The notes below the pieces were generated by a model. That model saw nothing but the letters and a program-made list of their open reading frames with translations. It did no database searches and had not been told where the DNA came from. From assembly GCF_006716565.1 (NCBI RefSeq), contig NZ_VFPG01000001.1, positions 1,302,001 through 1,366,000 on the forward strand: a DNA stretch of 64,000 nucleotides, given 5' to 3'. Below, piece after piece: positions 7,514 through 17,851 of this stretch. Each line of letters begins with the position of its first letter. The first letter of the stretch is position 1. Both the position numbers and the translations under genes were made by a program. The DNA is from Nocardia bhagyanarayanae (lineage in GTDB: Bacteria > Actinomycetota > Actinomycetes > Mycobacteriales > Mycobacteriaceae).

Positions 7514-8074
7514 TCAGTCGAAGGAGGGGCGTACGACGCTGTGGGCGGTGACCTTGTAGGTCGCCAGGATCACGCCGTTGTCCAGGACCTCCGAGCTGCT
7601 CAGCTCCATGGTCTCCTCGGCGTCGACGTCGTCGAACAGCCGCTGGCCCTTGCCGAGCAGCACCGGGTAGATCACCAGCCGGTACTCGTCGACCAAGTGG
7701 TTGGCGCGCAGCGTGTTGATCAGCGCGCCGCTGCCGAAGACCAGCAGATTCTGCTCGGCGCGCAGCTTGGCGACGCCCTCGGCGACATCGCCCTCGATGC
7801 GGGTCGCGTTCCACTCCAGCTCGGTGAGCGAGGTGGTCGCGACGTGCTTGGGCATGCTGTTCATCCGGACCTTGTAGTCGCCCTCCTCCGGGTGCTCGGG
7901 CCAGGACGCGGCGAAGCCCTCGTAGGTCGCGCGGCCGAGCAGCAGCGCGTCGGCGTCGAACACCTCGCCGCTCTTGAAGTTCGCGATGCTGTCGTTCCAG
8001 AACGGGAACGTCCACGCCGGATTCTCGATGATGCCATCGGCCGAAACGAATTCGGAGACAACGACCTTGCCCAT
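7514..8074 (-). CDS. dihydrofolate reductase-like (RibD C-terminal domain) protein
   Basis: 186 residues with the RibD_C / DHFR-like fold: VVVSEFVSADGIIENP at the N-terminus, LLLGRATYEGFAASWP, a MPKHV.TTSL..LEW segment, and the NADPH-loop region LLVFGSGALINTL. Proteins of this group reduce pterin- or flavin-type substrates with NADPH; the real substrate is not known. It ends convergent to the copper operon and is probably unrelated to it. The ATG at 8074 is followed by the conserved family start, and no longer start is supported. Confidence 0.85.
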   Translation of the reverse strand: MGKVVVSEFVSADGIIENPAWTFPFWNDSIANFKSGEVFDADALLLGRATYEGFAASWPEHPEEGDYKVRMNSMPKHVATTSLTELEWNATRIEGDVAEGVAKLRAEQNLLVFGSGALINTLRANHLVDEYRLVIYPVLLGKGQRLFDDVDAEETMELSSSEVLDNGVILATYKVTAHSVVRPSFD

Positions 8075-8295
8075 TGTGTGACCTCACTTGTACGTTGCTG
8101 TGCGCCCGGTGCGTCCGGAGCATCTCACACATAGAGACGGCGCACGCCCGCAAAACTCATCGCACGAGAAAATCGCTCGCCGTACCGCCCGCGGCGGGTG
8201 CGGGGGCGGCGAGGGTGGGGCGCGGGCGTTTCCGTGCTGGGCGGTTGGGTAGTACGGAAGCACCATGGACTTCCACCGTCCGAGGAGCTGCGGGC

Positions 8296-9729
8296 ATGGA
8301 GTGGTTCACGGCGCCCGAATACTGGCAGGCCAGGCTGTTCTTTCAGCGTGGCCTGGCGGTCGTGTATCTGCTCGCCTTCCTCGGGGCGGCGCTGCAGTTC
8401 CGTGCGCTGATCGGAGAGCGCGGGATGCTGCCGGCACCGCGGTTCCTTCGGCGGGTTTCGCCGCGGCGCTCGCCGAGTCTGTTCCACCTGCACTATTCGG
8501 ACCGGTTCTTCGCGGGTGTGGCGTGGGCGGGGGTGGCGCTGTCGGCGGCGATGGTCGTGGGGCTCGGGGATCTGGTGCCGCTGTGGGCGGCCATGGCGAT
8601 GTGGACGGTGCTGTGGGCGCTGTATCTGTCGATCGTCAACATCGGCCAGGCGTGGTACTCCTTCGGTTGGGAGTCGCTGCTGCTGGAGACCGGTTTTCTG
8701 GCGATCTTCCTCGGCAACGACACCGTCGCGCCGCCGCTGCTGGTTCTGCTGCTCGCCCGCTGGCTGCTGTTCCGGGTGGAGTTCGGCGCGGGACTGATCA
8801 AGCTGCGCGGCGACCCGTGCTGGCGCGATCTGACCTGCCTCTACTACCACCACGAGACCCAGCCGATGCCCGGCCCGCTGAGCTGGTTCTTCCACCATCT
8901 GCCTCGGCCGCTGCACCGGGTGGAGGTGGCGGCCAATCACTTCGCCCAGCTCGTGGTGCCATTCGGGCTGTTCACGCCGCAGCCGATCGCGAGCATCGCC
9001 GCGGGGCTCGTCATCGTGACGCAGCTGTGGCTGGTGCTCTCCGGCAACTTCGCCTGGCTGAACTGGTTGACGATCCTGCTCGCCGTCACGGCACTGGACG
9101 CGCGCGCCTTCGGCCCGCTGCCCGGCGCGCCCGCTTTGTCGGAGCCGCCGCTCTGGTTCGTGGGCGCGGTGATAGCCCTGACGGTGCTCACCGTGGGCCT
9201 CAGCTACTGGCCGGTGCGCAACTTGTGCTCCAAGAACCAGCGGATGAACACCTCGTTCAACCCGTATCACCTGGTCAACACCTACGGCGCCTTCGGAAGC
9301 ATCGACCGGGTGCGCAACGAGGTGGTGATCGAAGGCACCGCCGACGCCTCGATCTCCGATGAAACGGTCTGGCGCGAATACGAATTCAAGGGCAAACCCG
9401 GCGACCCGCGCCGCTGGCCACGCCAGTACGCGCCCTACCACCTGCGACTGGACTGGCTGATGTGGTTCGCCGCCATCTCACCGCGCTACGCGGCATCCTG
9501 GCTGCTCCCCTTCGTCGTGCGGCTGCTCCAGAACGACCCCGCGACATTGCGCCTGCTGCGCCACTGCCCCTTCCCCGACGCACCGCCCCGCTACATCCGC
9601 GCCCGACTCTACGAATACCGCTACACCAGCCTGCGCGAACTCCGACGCGACCACACCTGCTGGCGCCGCGAACTCGTCGACGAATACCTCCCGCCGCTGA
9701 CCCTGCACCAGGCCCGCGGCTTCGCCTGA
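8296..9729 (+). CDS. lipase maturation factor family membrane protein
   Basis: 477 residues with multiple membrane helices through residue ~320 and a soluble C-terminal domain (CSKNQRMNTSFNPYHLVNTYGAFGS, then RWPRQYAPYHLRLDWLMWFAA), the typical lipase maturation factor layout. Family members help fold secreted lipases in vertebrates; the bacterial role is unknown. I chose the ATG preceded by gaggagctgcgggc because the protein then begins MEWFTAPEYWQARLFFQRGLA, the usual family start; the longer frame upstream is not family-like. It converges with the ANTAR gene, leaving one base between the stop codons. Confidence 0.85.
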   Translation: MEWFTAPEYWQARLFFQRGLAVVYLLAFLGAALQFRALIGERGMLPAPRFLRRVSPRRSPSLFHLHYSDRFFAGVAWAGVALSAAMVVGLGDLVPLWAAMAMWTVLWALYLSIVNIGQAWYSFGWESLLLETGFLAIFLGNDTVAPPLLVLLLARWLLFRVEFGAGLIKLRGDPCWRDLTCLYYHHETQPMPGPLSWFFHHLPRPLHRVEVAANHFAQLVVPFGLFTPQPIASIAAGLVIVTQLWLVLSGNFAWLNWLTILLAVTALDARAFGPLPGAPALSEPPLWFVGAVIALTVLTVGLSYWPVRNLCSKNQRMNTSFNPYHLVNTYGAFGSIDRVRNEVVIEGTADASISDETVWREYEFKGKPGDPRRWPRQYAPYHLRLDWLMWFAAISPRYAASWLLPFVVRLLQNDPATLRLLRHCPFPDAPPRYIRARLYEYRYTSLRELRRDHTCWRRELVDEYLPPLTLHQARGFA

Positions 9730-9730
9730 T

Positions 9731-10414
9731 TCATTCGGGCACGACCCGCTCGTGCGCGGTCAGCAGCACATGATCGAATCTGGTGCGCAGACCCGACCGG
9801 TCGGCGTCGATGGTTTGCGCGTCGAGCACCAACCGCTGCGCGAGATCGCGAAGCTTGGTGTTGGTGTGCTGCGAGCGCCAGCGCAGGATCGAGAAGGCCT
9901 GGTCGGCGGATACGGCGTAGACCAGGGAGAGCACGCCTTTGGCCTGTTCGATCGCCGCCCTCGACTCGATCAGCTCGGGCAGCAGGTCCTCGACGACGTC
10001 CCTGCGCTCGCCCTCGAGCGCATCGGTGAGATCGATGTAATACCCGGCCGTGCCGATGACGACGCCGTTCTCGTCGGTCTGATAGTCGCCGATGACGATG
10101 ACCGGATGCTCCCGGCCTTCGGCATCGATGATGCGATGCCTGCTACAGAACGGTTCGCCGGTGTCCACCACCTTGGCGATCACCGATTCGACCAGCTCGC
10201 GGTCGTCGGGATGTTTGTGCGAGAGCAGCAACTCCGTCGTCGGTTCCACGGCGCCCGGCTCGTAGCCGTGCATGCGGGCGACCTCGTCCGACCACTCCCA
10301 GCGCTGGTCGGCGAAGGAGAAACGGAACTCTCCCGCGTTCGCGCACGACTCGGTGCCGATCACACTGCCGAGCGCGCCGATCGCACGCGGGCTCAGTTCG
10401 CTGCCCTCTATCAC
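9731..10414 (-). CDS. PAS and ANTAR domain regulator
   Basis: 227 residues. A PAS domain at about 20-125 (FRFSFADQRWEWSDEVARMHGYEPG, then HRIIDAEGREHPVIVIGDYQTDENG, the PAC-like part) is followed by an ANTAR RNA-binding domain at about 150-205 (ESRAAIEQAKGVLSLVY, with the conserved AKG). ANTAR proteins bind paired hexaloops in RNA and cause antitermination; the PAS domain would sense the signal. GTG start, leaderless: GATACT at 10421-10426 lies six bases ahead. It sits next to RsbW-like and STAS genes, so it probably belongs to the same stress response. Confidence 0.85.
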   Translation of the reverse strand: MIEGSELSPRAIGALGSVIGTESCANAGEFRFSFADQRWEWSDEVARMHGYEPGAVEPTTELLLSHKHPDDRELVESVIAKVVDTGEPFCSRHRIIDAEGREHPVIVIGDYQTDENGVVIGTAGYYIDLTDALEGERRDVVEDLLPELIESRAAIEQAKGVLSLVYAVSADQAFSILRWRSQHTNTKLRDLAQRLVLDAQTIDADRSGLRTRFDHVLLTAHERVVPE

Positions 10415-10420
10415 CTGACC

Positions 10421-10426
10421 AGTATC
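10421..10426 (-). promoter_or_regulatory. -10 element GATACT, leaderless start of the PAS-ANTAR gene
   Basis: The hexamer lies six bases before GTG 10414, so transcription would begin at the start codon. This decides the start and gives the gene its own promoter. Confidence 0.55.
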
Positions 10427-10464
10427 CAGGTGGTAACCGGGAAGCGCGGGCCTATGCCCGGGAA

Positions 10465-10884
10465 TCAGGCGGTCAGCGGCAGCCGCATCGCCACAGTGGT
10501 CCCACCTTCCCCGGTGGTCACAGCGACGTCGGGAATCACCGCGCGGATGATCGCGAGCCCGCGACCGCGCACGGACCTCGCCTGCGGATCGGGCGGCTTC
10601 CAGCGCCCGTGGTCGGCGACTGTGACATTCAACTCGGCGCCGGTGCACGCGGCCCGTACGCACACGGTGCCGCCGTCGCCGCGATGTCCGTGCTCGACCG
10701 CGTTGGTGCAGGCCTCACCGACCGCGAGCAGCACGTCGTAAGCGCGCTCGGCGCCGATGCCACAACGCTCCAGCCAGTCCTGAAAAGTGTGCCGGACCTG
10801 GGCCAAACGATCGGCGGTTGCCGGAAAGTCCAGCTCCAACGGTCTCGGCGGCGTTCGAAGCCGAAGTGAGCGGGACGTGGTCAC
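10465..10884 (-). CDS. RsbW-like anti-sigma / serine kinase ATPase
   Basis: 139 residues, a single GHKL ATPase domain: DVLLAVGEACTNAVEHGHRG (N box), VADHGRWKPP (G1-like D.G) and SVRGRGLAIIRAV (G2). The length and lone domain match RsbW/SpoIIAB-type kinases, which hold a sigma factor and phosphorylate a STAS antagonist. Start GTG behind gggaggcagcgag; longer frames upstream lack family similarity. The STAS gene is divergent on the other side of a short gap. No sigma factor gene is in the window, so the partner must be elsewhere. Confidence 0.85.
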   Translation of the reverse strand: MTTSRSLRLRTPPRPLELDFPATADRLAQVRHTFQDWLERCGIGAERAYDVLLAVGEACTNAVEHGHRGDGGTVCVRAACTGAELNVTVADHGRWKPPDPQARSVRGRGLAIIRAVIPDVAVTTGEGGTTVAMRLPLTA

Positions 10885-11142
10885 CTCGCTGCCTCCCTGC
10901 AACGTCCATGTCGATTGCCTTCTCGCCCAGAGCAATACCCATTCGCGCGCCCGGCAAGCCCGATCACACCGTATGAGGTGGCCGATAGTGGCGTCCGTCT
11001 CCGTATTTCGGCGCGGCGATTACGACAGTCGAGATCGGGTAAGTTGACTTGGAAGACGCTCACAGCCTTGTCACGCCCGGCGTGGCGAGGCTCGATGCTG
11101 CAGAGGTGGGAAAGTGGCGAATTGCGAGCTGGGAGGTCGGCG

Positions 11143-11505
11143 GTGAGCGGCGAGGGCGCGTCCAAAGTTCTCGACGTGCAGGTGCGCGAATTCGGCGACG
11201 TGGCCGTCGTCACCGTGCACGGCGAGGTCGACATGGCTTCCGCGCCGCAGCTGCAAGCCGCCTTGGAAGAGGCTCAGAGCGGCGGGAAGTCGCTGGTGGT
11301 CGACATGTTGGACGTCGGCTTCCTCGGCTCGGCGGGACTGAGCGTGCTGCTCGTCGCCTCCGAAGCGCAGCCGGCCCGACTGCGCGTCGTCGCCTCCGAC
11401 GCGGTGCGCCGCCCGATCGAACTCACCGCCCTCGACGAGCTGCTCTCGGTGTTCCCCTCGCTGAACGCCGCGCTGGCCGCGGACGAGAGCAACACCCCGA
11501 GCTGA
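11143..11505 (+). CDS. STAS-domain anti-sigma factor antagonist (RsbV-like)
   Basis: 120 residues: EVDMASAPQLQAAL, LVVDMLDVGFLGSAGLSVLL with the usual phosphorylated serine (Ser63 in D..FLGSAG), and a C-terminal helix. In the partner switch the dephosphorylated form binds the RsbW-like kinase and frees the sigma factor. GTG start supported by gggaggtcggc; the frame continues upstream without a family match. It faces the receiver-PP2C/kinase operon and is divergent from the RsbW-like gene, so substrate, kinase and likely phosphatase lie within 4 kb. Confidence 0.87.
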   Translation: MSGEGASKVLDVQVREFGDVAVVTVHGEVDMASAPQLQAALEEAQSGGKSLVVDMLDVGFLGSAGLSVLLVASEAQPARLRVVASDAVRRPIELTALDELLSVFPSLNAALAADESNTPS

Positions 11506-11568
11506 ACGCAGGCGTCCGCCTGGTCACCGCTGCCGGCGCACAGGCTGAGCGAAGTCGCAGATACGCCC

Positions 11569-12008
11569 TCAGTGCTGCCGTGGCAACCGGACGACCTGCA
11601 CGAAGAACTCGTCGATCTGCTTGATCGCGGCCACGAACTGGTCGAGATCCACCGGCTTGGTCACGTACGCGTTGGCGTGCAGTTTGTAGCTGCGCAGTAT
11701 GTCTTCCTCGGCGGCCGAAGTGGTCAGCACGACAACCGGGATGTGCGTCAGCTCCGGATCGGCCTTGATCTTCTCCAGTACCTGCCTGCCGTCGTACTTC
11801 GGCAGATTCAGATCGAGCAGGATCAGATCGGGGCGCGGCGCGTCCGCGAACTCGCCCTGCCGGTACAGGAAGTCCAGCGCCTCCTGCCCGTCGTGCGCGA
11901 CGTGCAGCGTGTTGCCGATCTTGTTGTCCTCGAACGCCTCCCGCGTCATCAACTCGTCACCGGGATCGTCCTCGACGAGCAGGATGTCGATCGGCTGGCC
12001 GGGAGTGG

Positions 12009-12012
<4 letters not shown>
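11569..12012 (-). CDS. single-domain response regulator (Rcp1 type)
   Basis: 147 residues, one receiver domain: acidic pair ED in LLVEDDPGDE, phosphoacceptor Asp67 in LILLDLNLP, the VVVLTTSAAEEDI segment and Lys in YVTKPVDLDQF. The extra loop (DFLYRQGEFADAPRPD) is typical of Rcp1-like regulators that pair with kinases and lack an output domain. Its ATG overlaps the stop of the histidine kinase (ATGA), so the two are translationally coupled and very likely phosphotransfer partners. Confidence 0.92.
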
Positions 12013-13609
<1,597 letters not shown>

Positions 13610-13613
<4 letters not shown>

Positions 13614-14839
13614 CGGTCGCGCCTCCCGTCCCTCGCCCAGCGCAGATACAAGATCGCCACGTCGTCGTCCAAACCGCCCGCGGGGCCCGCCAATTCCTCG
13701 ACCCGGCGGATCAACTCGTCGACGAACGGTTCGGTCCGTTCCGCGGACACCGTGCCCGCTAGTTCCAGCAGGCCCTGCTCGCCGAGTCGCTCCGCACCCG
13801 CGCCGACGCGGCCCTCGAAGAGGCCGTCGGTGAACAGCATCAAGCCCGCGTCGTCCGGCAGATCGACCTCGTGACTCGACCATTGGGCGCGCCCGGGCAG
13901 GAAGCCGAGCGCGGGTCCGCCCGGCACCTCGAGCCAGTGCAGCTCGTCGCCGCGCTGGCGCAGCATGCCGGGGTGCCCGGCGCGCCAGACGTGTACTCGG
14001 CGGGTCCGCGGATCGAGGACCAGGCTGGTCGCGGTCGCGAAGGTCTGCCGATCGGTGCGCTCGGCGAGCAGCACCTGCTCCAGCAGACGCAACTGCCGCA
14101 GGCCGGTGACGCCGCTGAGAACCAGTGTGCGCCAAGCCAATCGCAACGCGACGCCGGCGGCCGCGGCGTCGGGCCCGTGCCCGGAGACGTCGCCGATGAT
14201 GGCGTGCACCGTGCCGTCCTCGCCCTGGACCACGTCGTAGAAATCGCCGCCGAGCAGCGAATGCGCGCGGCCGGGACGGTACCGCGACACCACGTCGACG
14301 GTCCGGTCCGGCCCGAGCAGCGGCGTCGGCAGCAGGCCGCGCTCCAACCGGGCGTTCTCCTGCGCCCGCATCTGGCTGGCCTGAAGTGCGGCGCTGGTGC
14401 GTTCGGCGTGTTTGCGCTGGATCGCGTAACGCACCGCGCGCACGAACAATTCGGGTTCGACCCGGCCCTTCACCAGGTAGTCCTGCGCGCCGGAGGCGAC
14501 CGCGTCCAAGCCGGTGCGCTCCTGGTCGAGGCCCGTCATCACCACGACGGCAACCTGATCGTTGTACGCGCGGATCCTGGCCAGCGCCTCCAAGCCCTGG
14601 GCGTCCGGGAGGTGCAGATCGAGCAGCACGCAATCGGGGACCGAGACGCGCAGCCGCTCACCCGCCTCGGCCAGCGTCCGCACCCACTCCAGGCGCAGAC
14701 CTTGCGCGACATCGGCGACGAGTTCCTCGACCAACAGGGCATCGCCGGGGTCGTCCTCGACCAGCAGCATCGTCGGTTCCCGGTCCAACCGGGCGGAATC
14801 GACAGCGATAACAGGATCGTGGGTGCGCAACGACACCAC
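13610..14839 (-). CDS. receiver-PP2C (RsbU/SpoIIE-type) phosphatase
   Basis: 409 residues. The N-terminal receiver domain has ED in LLVEDDPGD and Asp74 in CVLLDLHLPDAQG; a short coiled coil (RTSAALQASQMRAQENARLERGLLP) leads to a SpoIIE/PP2C phosphatase with metal-binding GGDFYDVV, GDVSGHGPDAAA and GLDDDVAILYLR. It should dephosphorylate a phospho-STAS antagonist, with activity set by phosphorylation of the receiver. Start: GTG at 14839 or the next GTG at 14836, which is better spaced from ggagg. First gene of a three-gene operon with two ATGA overlaps. Confidence 0.9.
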
Positions 14840-15017
14840 GGCCTCCGATCACGACGAACTGGCGCTACCCCACGGGCGACGCCGACATACTCAGCGGCCG
14901 TTTGCTGGACCGAGAGGCAGGAGTGATCGTAGCCGATCTCGTGTACGTGCCGCGGCACACACCGGACGCCCGGCGATGGATTGATGTCGTACACGCACGA
15001 CTGGAAAGAGAGGGAAG

Positions 15018-15090
15018 AGCGGATGACGGGATTCGAACCCGCGACCCTCACCTTGGCAAGGTGATGCGCTACCAGCTGCGCTACATCCGC
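15018..15090 (-). tRNA. tRNA-Gly (GCC)
   Basis: Full cloverleaf on the minus strand: acceptor GCGGATG/CATCCGC, D stem GCGC, anticodon stem TCACC/GGTGA with loop TTGCCAA (anticodon GCC), T stem GCGGG/CCCGT with loop TTCGAAT, discriminator U, CCA not encoded. The rest of the 14840-15224 gap shows nothing else. Confidence 0.96.
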
Positions 15091-15224
15091 ACGCACCGCG
15101 TGGCGCCCCGAGGGCGCGTTGCCGTGCGAGGGGCAACTTTAGTCGGCGGGTGCGGATGATTCAAAATCGGCCGTTCTCACACGGGTTGGGCCGCGAGCGT
15201 GAGGGTGATCGAGGTCGCCCTGCC

Positions 15225-16094
15225 TCAGCCGACCGGTTCCGGCGCGCGGCGGAACGCGGTGATGTTGGCGGCGGCCCAGTCGGCGTAGGTGCGGGGTCGG
15301 CGGCCGAGGACGGTTCGCACGTCGTCGGTGCGGACGGCGTTGCGGCCCGCGCGGACGTAGGCCTGGCCGGCGAGTGCGCCGTCGATGTACTCGGCCGACA
15401 TGCCCGCGGCCAGCATGTGCTGACGTGCCTGTTCTTCGGGGACGTCGACGACCTCGATCGGGTGTCCCAGGATCGCGGCGAGCGCGGCCGCTTGGTCGGC
15501 GGCGGTGAGCAGCTCGGGGCCGGTGAGGGTGTAGGTGTTGCCCGCGTACGCGGCGGAGAGGAGGGCTTCGACGGCGACCGCGGCGACGTCGCGCGGGTCG
15601 ATGACGCCTTGCGCTCCCGCTCCCGTGAGGTTGGGCACCGGCTGCCCGGCACGGATGGGCTCGGACCAGCTGAGGGTGTTGGAGGCGAAGGTGCTCGGCC
15701 GCAGGACGGTCCATTCGAGTCCGCTTTCCCTGGCCGCCTGCTCGCCGGGCAGATGCCAGGTGCCGACGCGGCCGAGTTCCGGCTCGCCGGTGCCGATCGC
15801 CGAGAGCTTCACGATGCGCCGCACGCCCGCCGCGCGGGCCGTGGCGATGAGCGCGCGGTCGGTGTCGGCGTCCTCCGGACCGAGAACGCCGACCAGGAAC
15901 GCCGCATCGACGCCCGTCATCGCCGCCGCCATCGAAGCGGCGTCGTTGTAGTCGCCGCGCACCACCTCGACGCCCTCGGGCGTCCGCGCCCGTGCCGGAT
16001 CGCGCGTCACGGCGCGGACCGGCACCGCACGCGCGACCAGCTGACGGACGATCTCACTGCCGATGGTGCCCGTGGCACCGGTAACCAGAATCAT
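15225..16094 (-). CDS. NmrA-like NAD(P)-binding reductase
   Basis: 289 residues. An N-terminal Rossmann motif VTGATGTIGSEIV, Arg-containing NADP loop (VTRDPARARTPEG) and the atypical-SDR sequence VKLSAIGTGEPELGRVGTWHLPGEQAARESGLEWTVLRP split over residues ~105-145 mark an NmrA/QOR2-type protein. Members bind NAD(P) and act as redox sensors or quinone reductases. Start ATG at 16094; no strong ribosome site. It is divergent from an AraC-type regulator across 85 bases, which probably controls it. Confidence 0.87.
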   Translation of the reverse strand: MILVTGATGTIGSEIVRQLVARAVPVRAVTRDPARARTPEGVEVVRGDYNDAASMAAAMTGVDAAFLVGVLGPEDADTDRALIATARAAGVRRIVKLSAIGTGEPELGRVGTWHLPGEQAARESGLEWTVLRPSTFASNTLSWSEPIRAGQPVPNLTGAGAQGVIDPRDVAAVAVEALLSAAYAGNTYTLTGPELLTAADQAAALAAILGHPIEVVDVPEEQARQHMLAAGMSAEYIDGALAGQAYVRAGRNAVRTDDVRTVLGRRPRTYADWAAANITAFRRAPEPVG

Positions 16095-16166
16095 GGATAC
16101 GACGGTGCCGCGCCCGAACCCCGATTCATAGGAACTTTCGGCACAACCGTCCGGCGCGACGATGCC

Positions 16167-16172
16167 TAGAGT
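16167..16172 (+). promoter_or_regulatory. -10 element TAGAGT, leaderless start of the AraC-type gene
   Basis: TAGAGT lies seven bases before GTG 16180. An earlier in-frame ATG at 16162 overlaps this box and would lie upstream of the transcript. Confidence 0.6.
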
Positions 16173-16179
16173 CGATGTC

Positions 16180-16998
16180 GTGCAGACCGCGCCCGCCCCA
16201 GCACGAGCCGCCGTTCGAACCGTCGAACTCGCCGAATCCACCGAACGCACGCCGGCATCGCTGCGCCCGTGGCTGACCGAACTCGGGCGAATTCCCTTGG
16301 TACGTGAGCTATCTGAGCCGTTCGCGCACATCCCGCACACCGCGACCACGATCGTGCTGCGCGCGGAGGCGGGTGGACGGCGGGAGGCGCTGGTGCTCGG
16401 ACCGCGGACCAGGGCGACGTACTCCGTGGCGAAAGCGCCCGCGAGTTGCGTGCGGCTGCGGTTGGCTCCCGGCGCCGCCAACCCGATGCTGGGCGTCGCC
16501 GCGAGTGAACTCACCGATCGGGTCGTGCGGCTCGCCGACCTGCCGGGCCCGGCGGGCGAACTCGCCGACGCGCTCGGCGAACTACCACACGAGGAGATCC
16601 TCGCCTTTCTGGAAGACGAACTACCGCAGCGCCTTTCCGAGAACCCCACGCAACGCGCGCACCGCGGCCTGCTCACCGAAGCCGCGGCCGCGCTCGCCGA
16701 GCCGAGCGGGCGGTCGATCCCGGCCGTGGCCGCCGACCTCGCCGTCAGCGAACGCCAACTGCGCAACCTGTTCAGCGCCGGAATCGGCCTGTCGCCCAAA
16801 CACTTCGCGCGCATCGGCCGGGTTCGCCAGATTCTCGCGTACGCGGGCGATACCCCGTGGTCACGAATCGCGGCCGACAACGGTTACTACGACCAGTCCC
16901 ACCTGACGGCCGACTTCCGGACCCTCATGGGCGTGCCGCCCGCCAAGTTCTTTCGCGGGCACCTGCCCGCCCCGACGCCGTGCCAGGCGCCTGCGTAG
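16180..16998 (+). CDS. AraC-family transcriptional regulator
   Basis: 272 residues. The N-terminal ~150 residues resemble the DUF6597/AraC sensor seen before such domains (HTATTIVLRAEAGGRREALVLGPRTRATYSVAKAPASCVRLRLAPGA, residues ~45-95). The C-terminal AraC HTH pair runs from about 175 to 262 (VAADLAVSERQLRNLFSAGIG, then GYYDQSHLTADFRTLMGVPP). The leaderless GTG start is chosen from the -10 box. Divergent to the NmrA-like reductase, which is the likely target; the effector is unknown. The stop is three bases from the stop of the convergent acyltransferase. Confidence 0.87.
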   Translation: MQTAPAPARAAVRTVELAESTERTPASLRPWLTELGRIPLVRELSEPFAHIPHTATTIVLRAEAGGRREALVLGPRTRATYSVAKAPASCVRLRLAPGAANPMLGVAASELTDRVVRLADLPGPAGELADALGELPHEEILAFLEDELPQRLSENPTQRAHRGLLTEAAAALAEPSGRSIPAVAADLAVSERQLRNLFSAGIGLSPKHFARIGRVRQILAYAGDTPWSRIAADNGYYDQSHLTADFRTLMGVPPAKFFRGHLPAPTPCQAPA

Positions 16999-17001
16999 AC
17001 G

Positions 17002-17751
17002 TCAGTCGGTGCTGGCCGCGCGGCGGGCCGCCTTCTCCGCCGCTTCGGCGGCGTCCATGGCGTCGGCCTGCTCCAAGGTCGGTGCGCTGCCGCCGAGGCG
17101 CGCGGGCACCCAGTAGGCGCCGGGCTCGTGGTCGTAGCCGTTCTGCACCTCGAGCAGCATCCGCTGCATGGTGGTGCGGAGCTCGGCGGTGAGGTCGGCG
17201 GCGGGTTCGTAGGGCTGGATGGGCTCGCCGACCATGATGGAGATGGGAGTGTTGGTGCGGCCCAACCGCTTCGGGAACCCCTTGGTCCAGACGCGCTGCG
17301 CGCCCCAGATGACGATCGGGATGATCGGCACGCCCGCCTCGATGGCCATCCGAGCCGCGCCCGACTTGAACTCCTTGATCTCGAAGCTGCGGCTGATGGT
17401 GGCCTCGGGGTAGACGCCGACAAGCTCCCCGCGCCGCAAATAGTCCACCGCGGCCTTGTAGGAGTCGGCGCCCGCCGCCCGGTCGACCGGAATGTGCTTG
17501 AGCGCACGCATGATCGGGCCGGAGATTTTGTTGTCGAAGACTTCCTTCTTCGCCATGAACCGGACGTAGCGCTTGGGTTTGCGCACCGGCAGACCGGCGT
17601 AGGTGAAGTCCATGTAGCCGGTGTGGTTGACCGCGATGACGGCACCACCGGTCGGCGGAATGTGTTCAGCGCCCTTGACGGTGAACTTCAGGCCTTGCAC
17701 GAAGAAGACGGTCCGGGCCAGCCCGATGATCGTCCGGTAGACGGGTTCCAC
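17002..17751 (-). CDS. 1-acyl-glycerol-3-phosphate acyltransferase family protein
   Basis: 249 residues with PlsC motifs: NHTGYMD (HX4D catalytic pair), the RFMAKKEVF segment, and GVYPEATISRS (phosphate-binding block III). It transfers an acyl chain from acyl-CoA or acyl-ACP to lysophosphatidate or a related lipid at the membrane. GTG start, with TACGCT nine bases ahead. In M. tuberculosis similar acyltransferases (Rv3814c-Rv3816c) lie just before the Rieske gene Rv3818, matching the order here. The Ala/Glu-rich C-terminal tail is not part of the catalytic domain. Confidence 0.88.
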   Translation of the reverse strand: MEPVYRTIIGLARTVFFVQGLKFTVKGAEHIPPTGGAVIAVNHTGYMDFTYAGLPVRKPKRYVRFMAKKEVFDNKISGPIMRALKHIPVDRAAGADSYKAAVDYLRRGELVGVYPEATISRSFEIKEFKSGAARMAIEAGVPIIPIVIWGAQRVWTKGFPKRLGRTNTPISIMVGEPIQPYEPAADLTAELRTTMQRMLLEVQNGYDHEPGAYWVPARLGGSAPTLEQADAMDAAEAAEKAARRAASTD

Positions 17752-17851
17752 AATTCCGCTAGCGTAGTCGCAGACTTTCCCATCCGGCAGCTGCGACGCC
17801 CGCCGGATCCGGGATCCGCACCGATTCGCGCCTAGAAAGAGGATCGTCGAA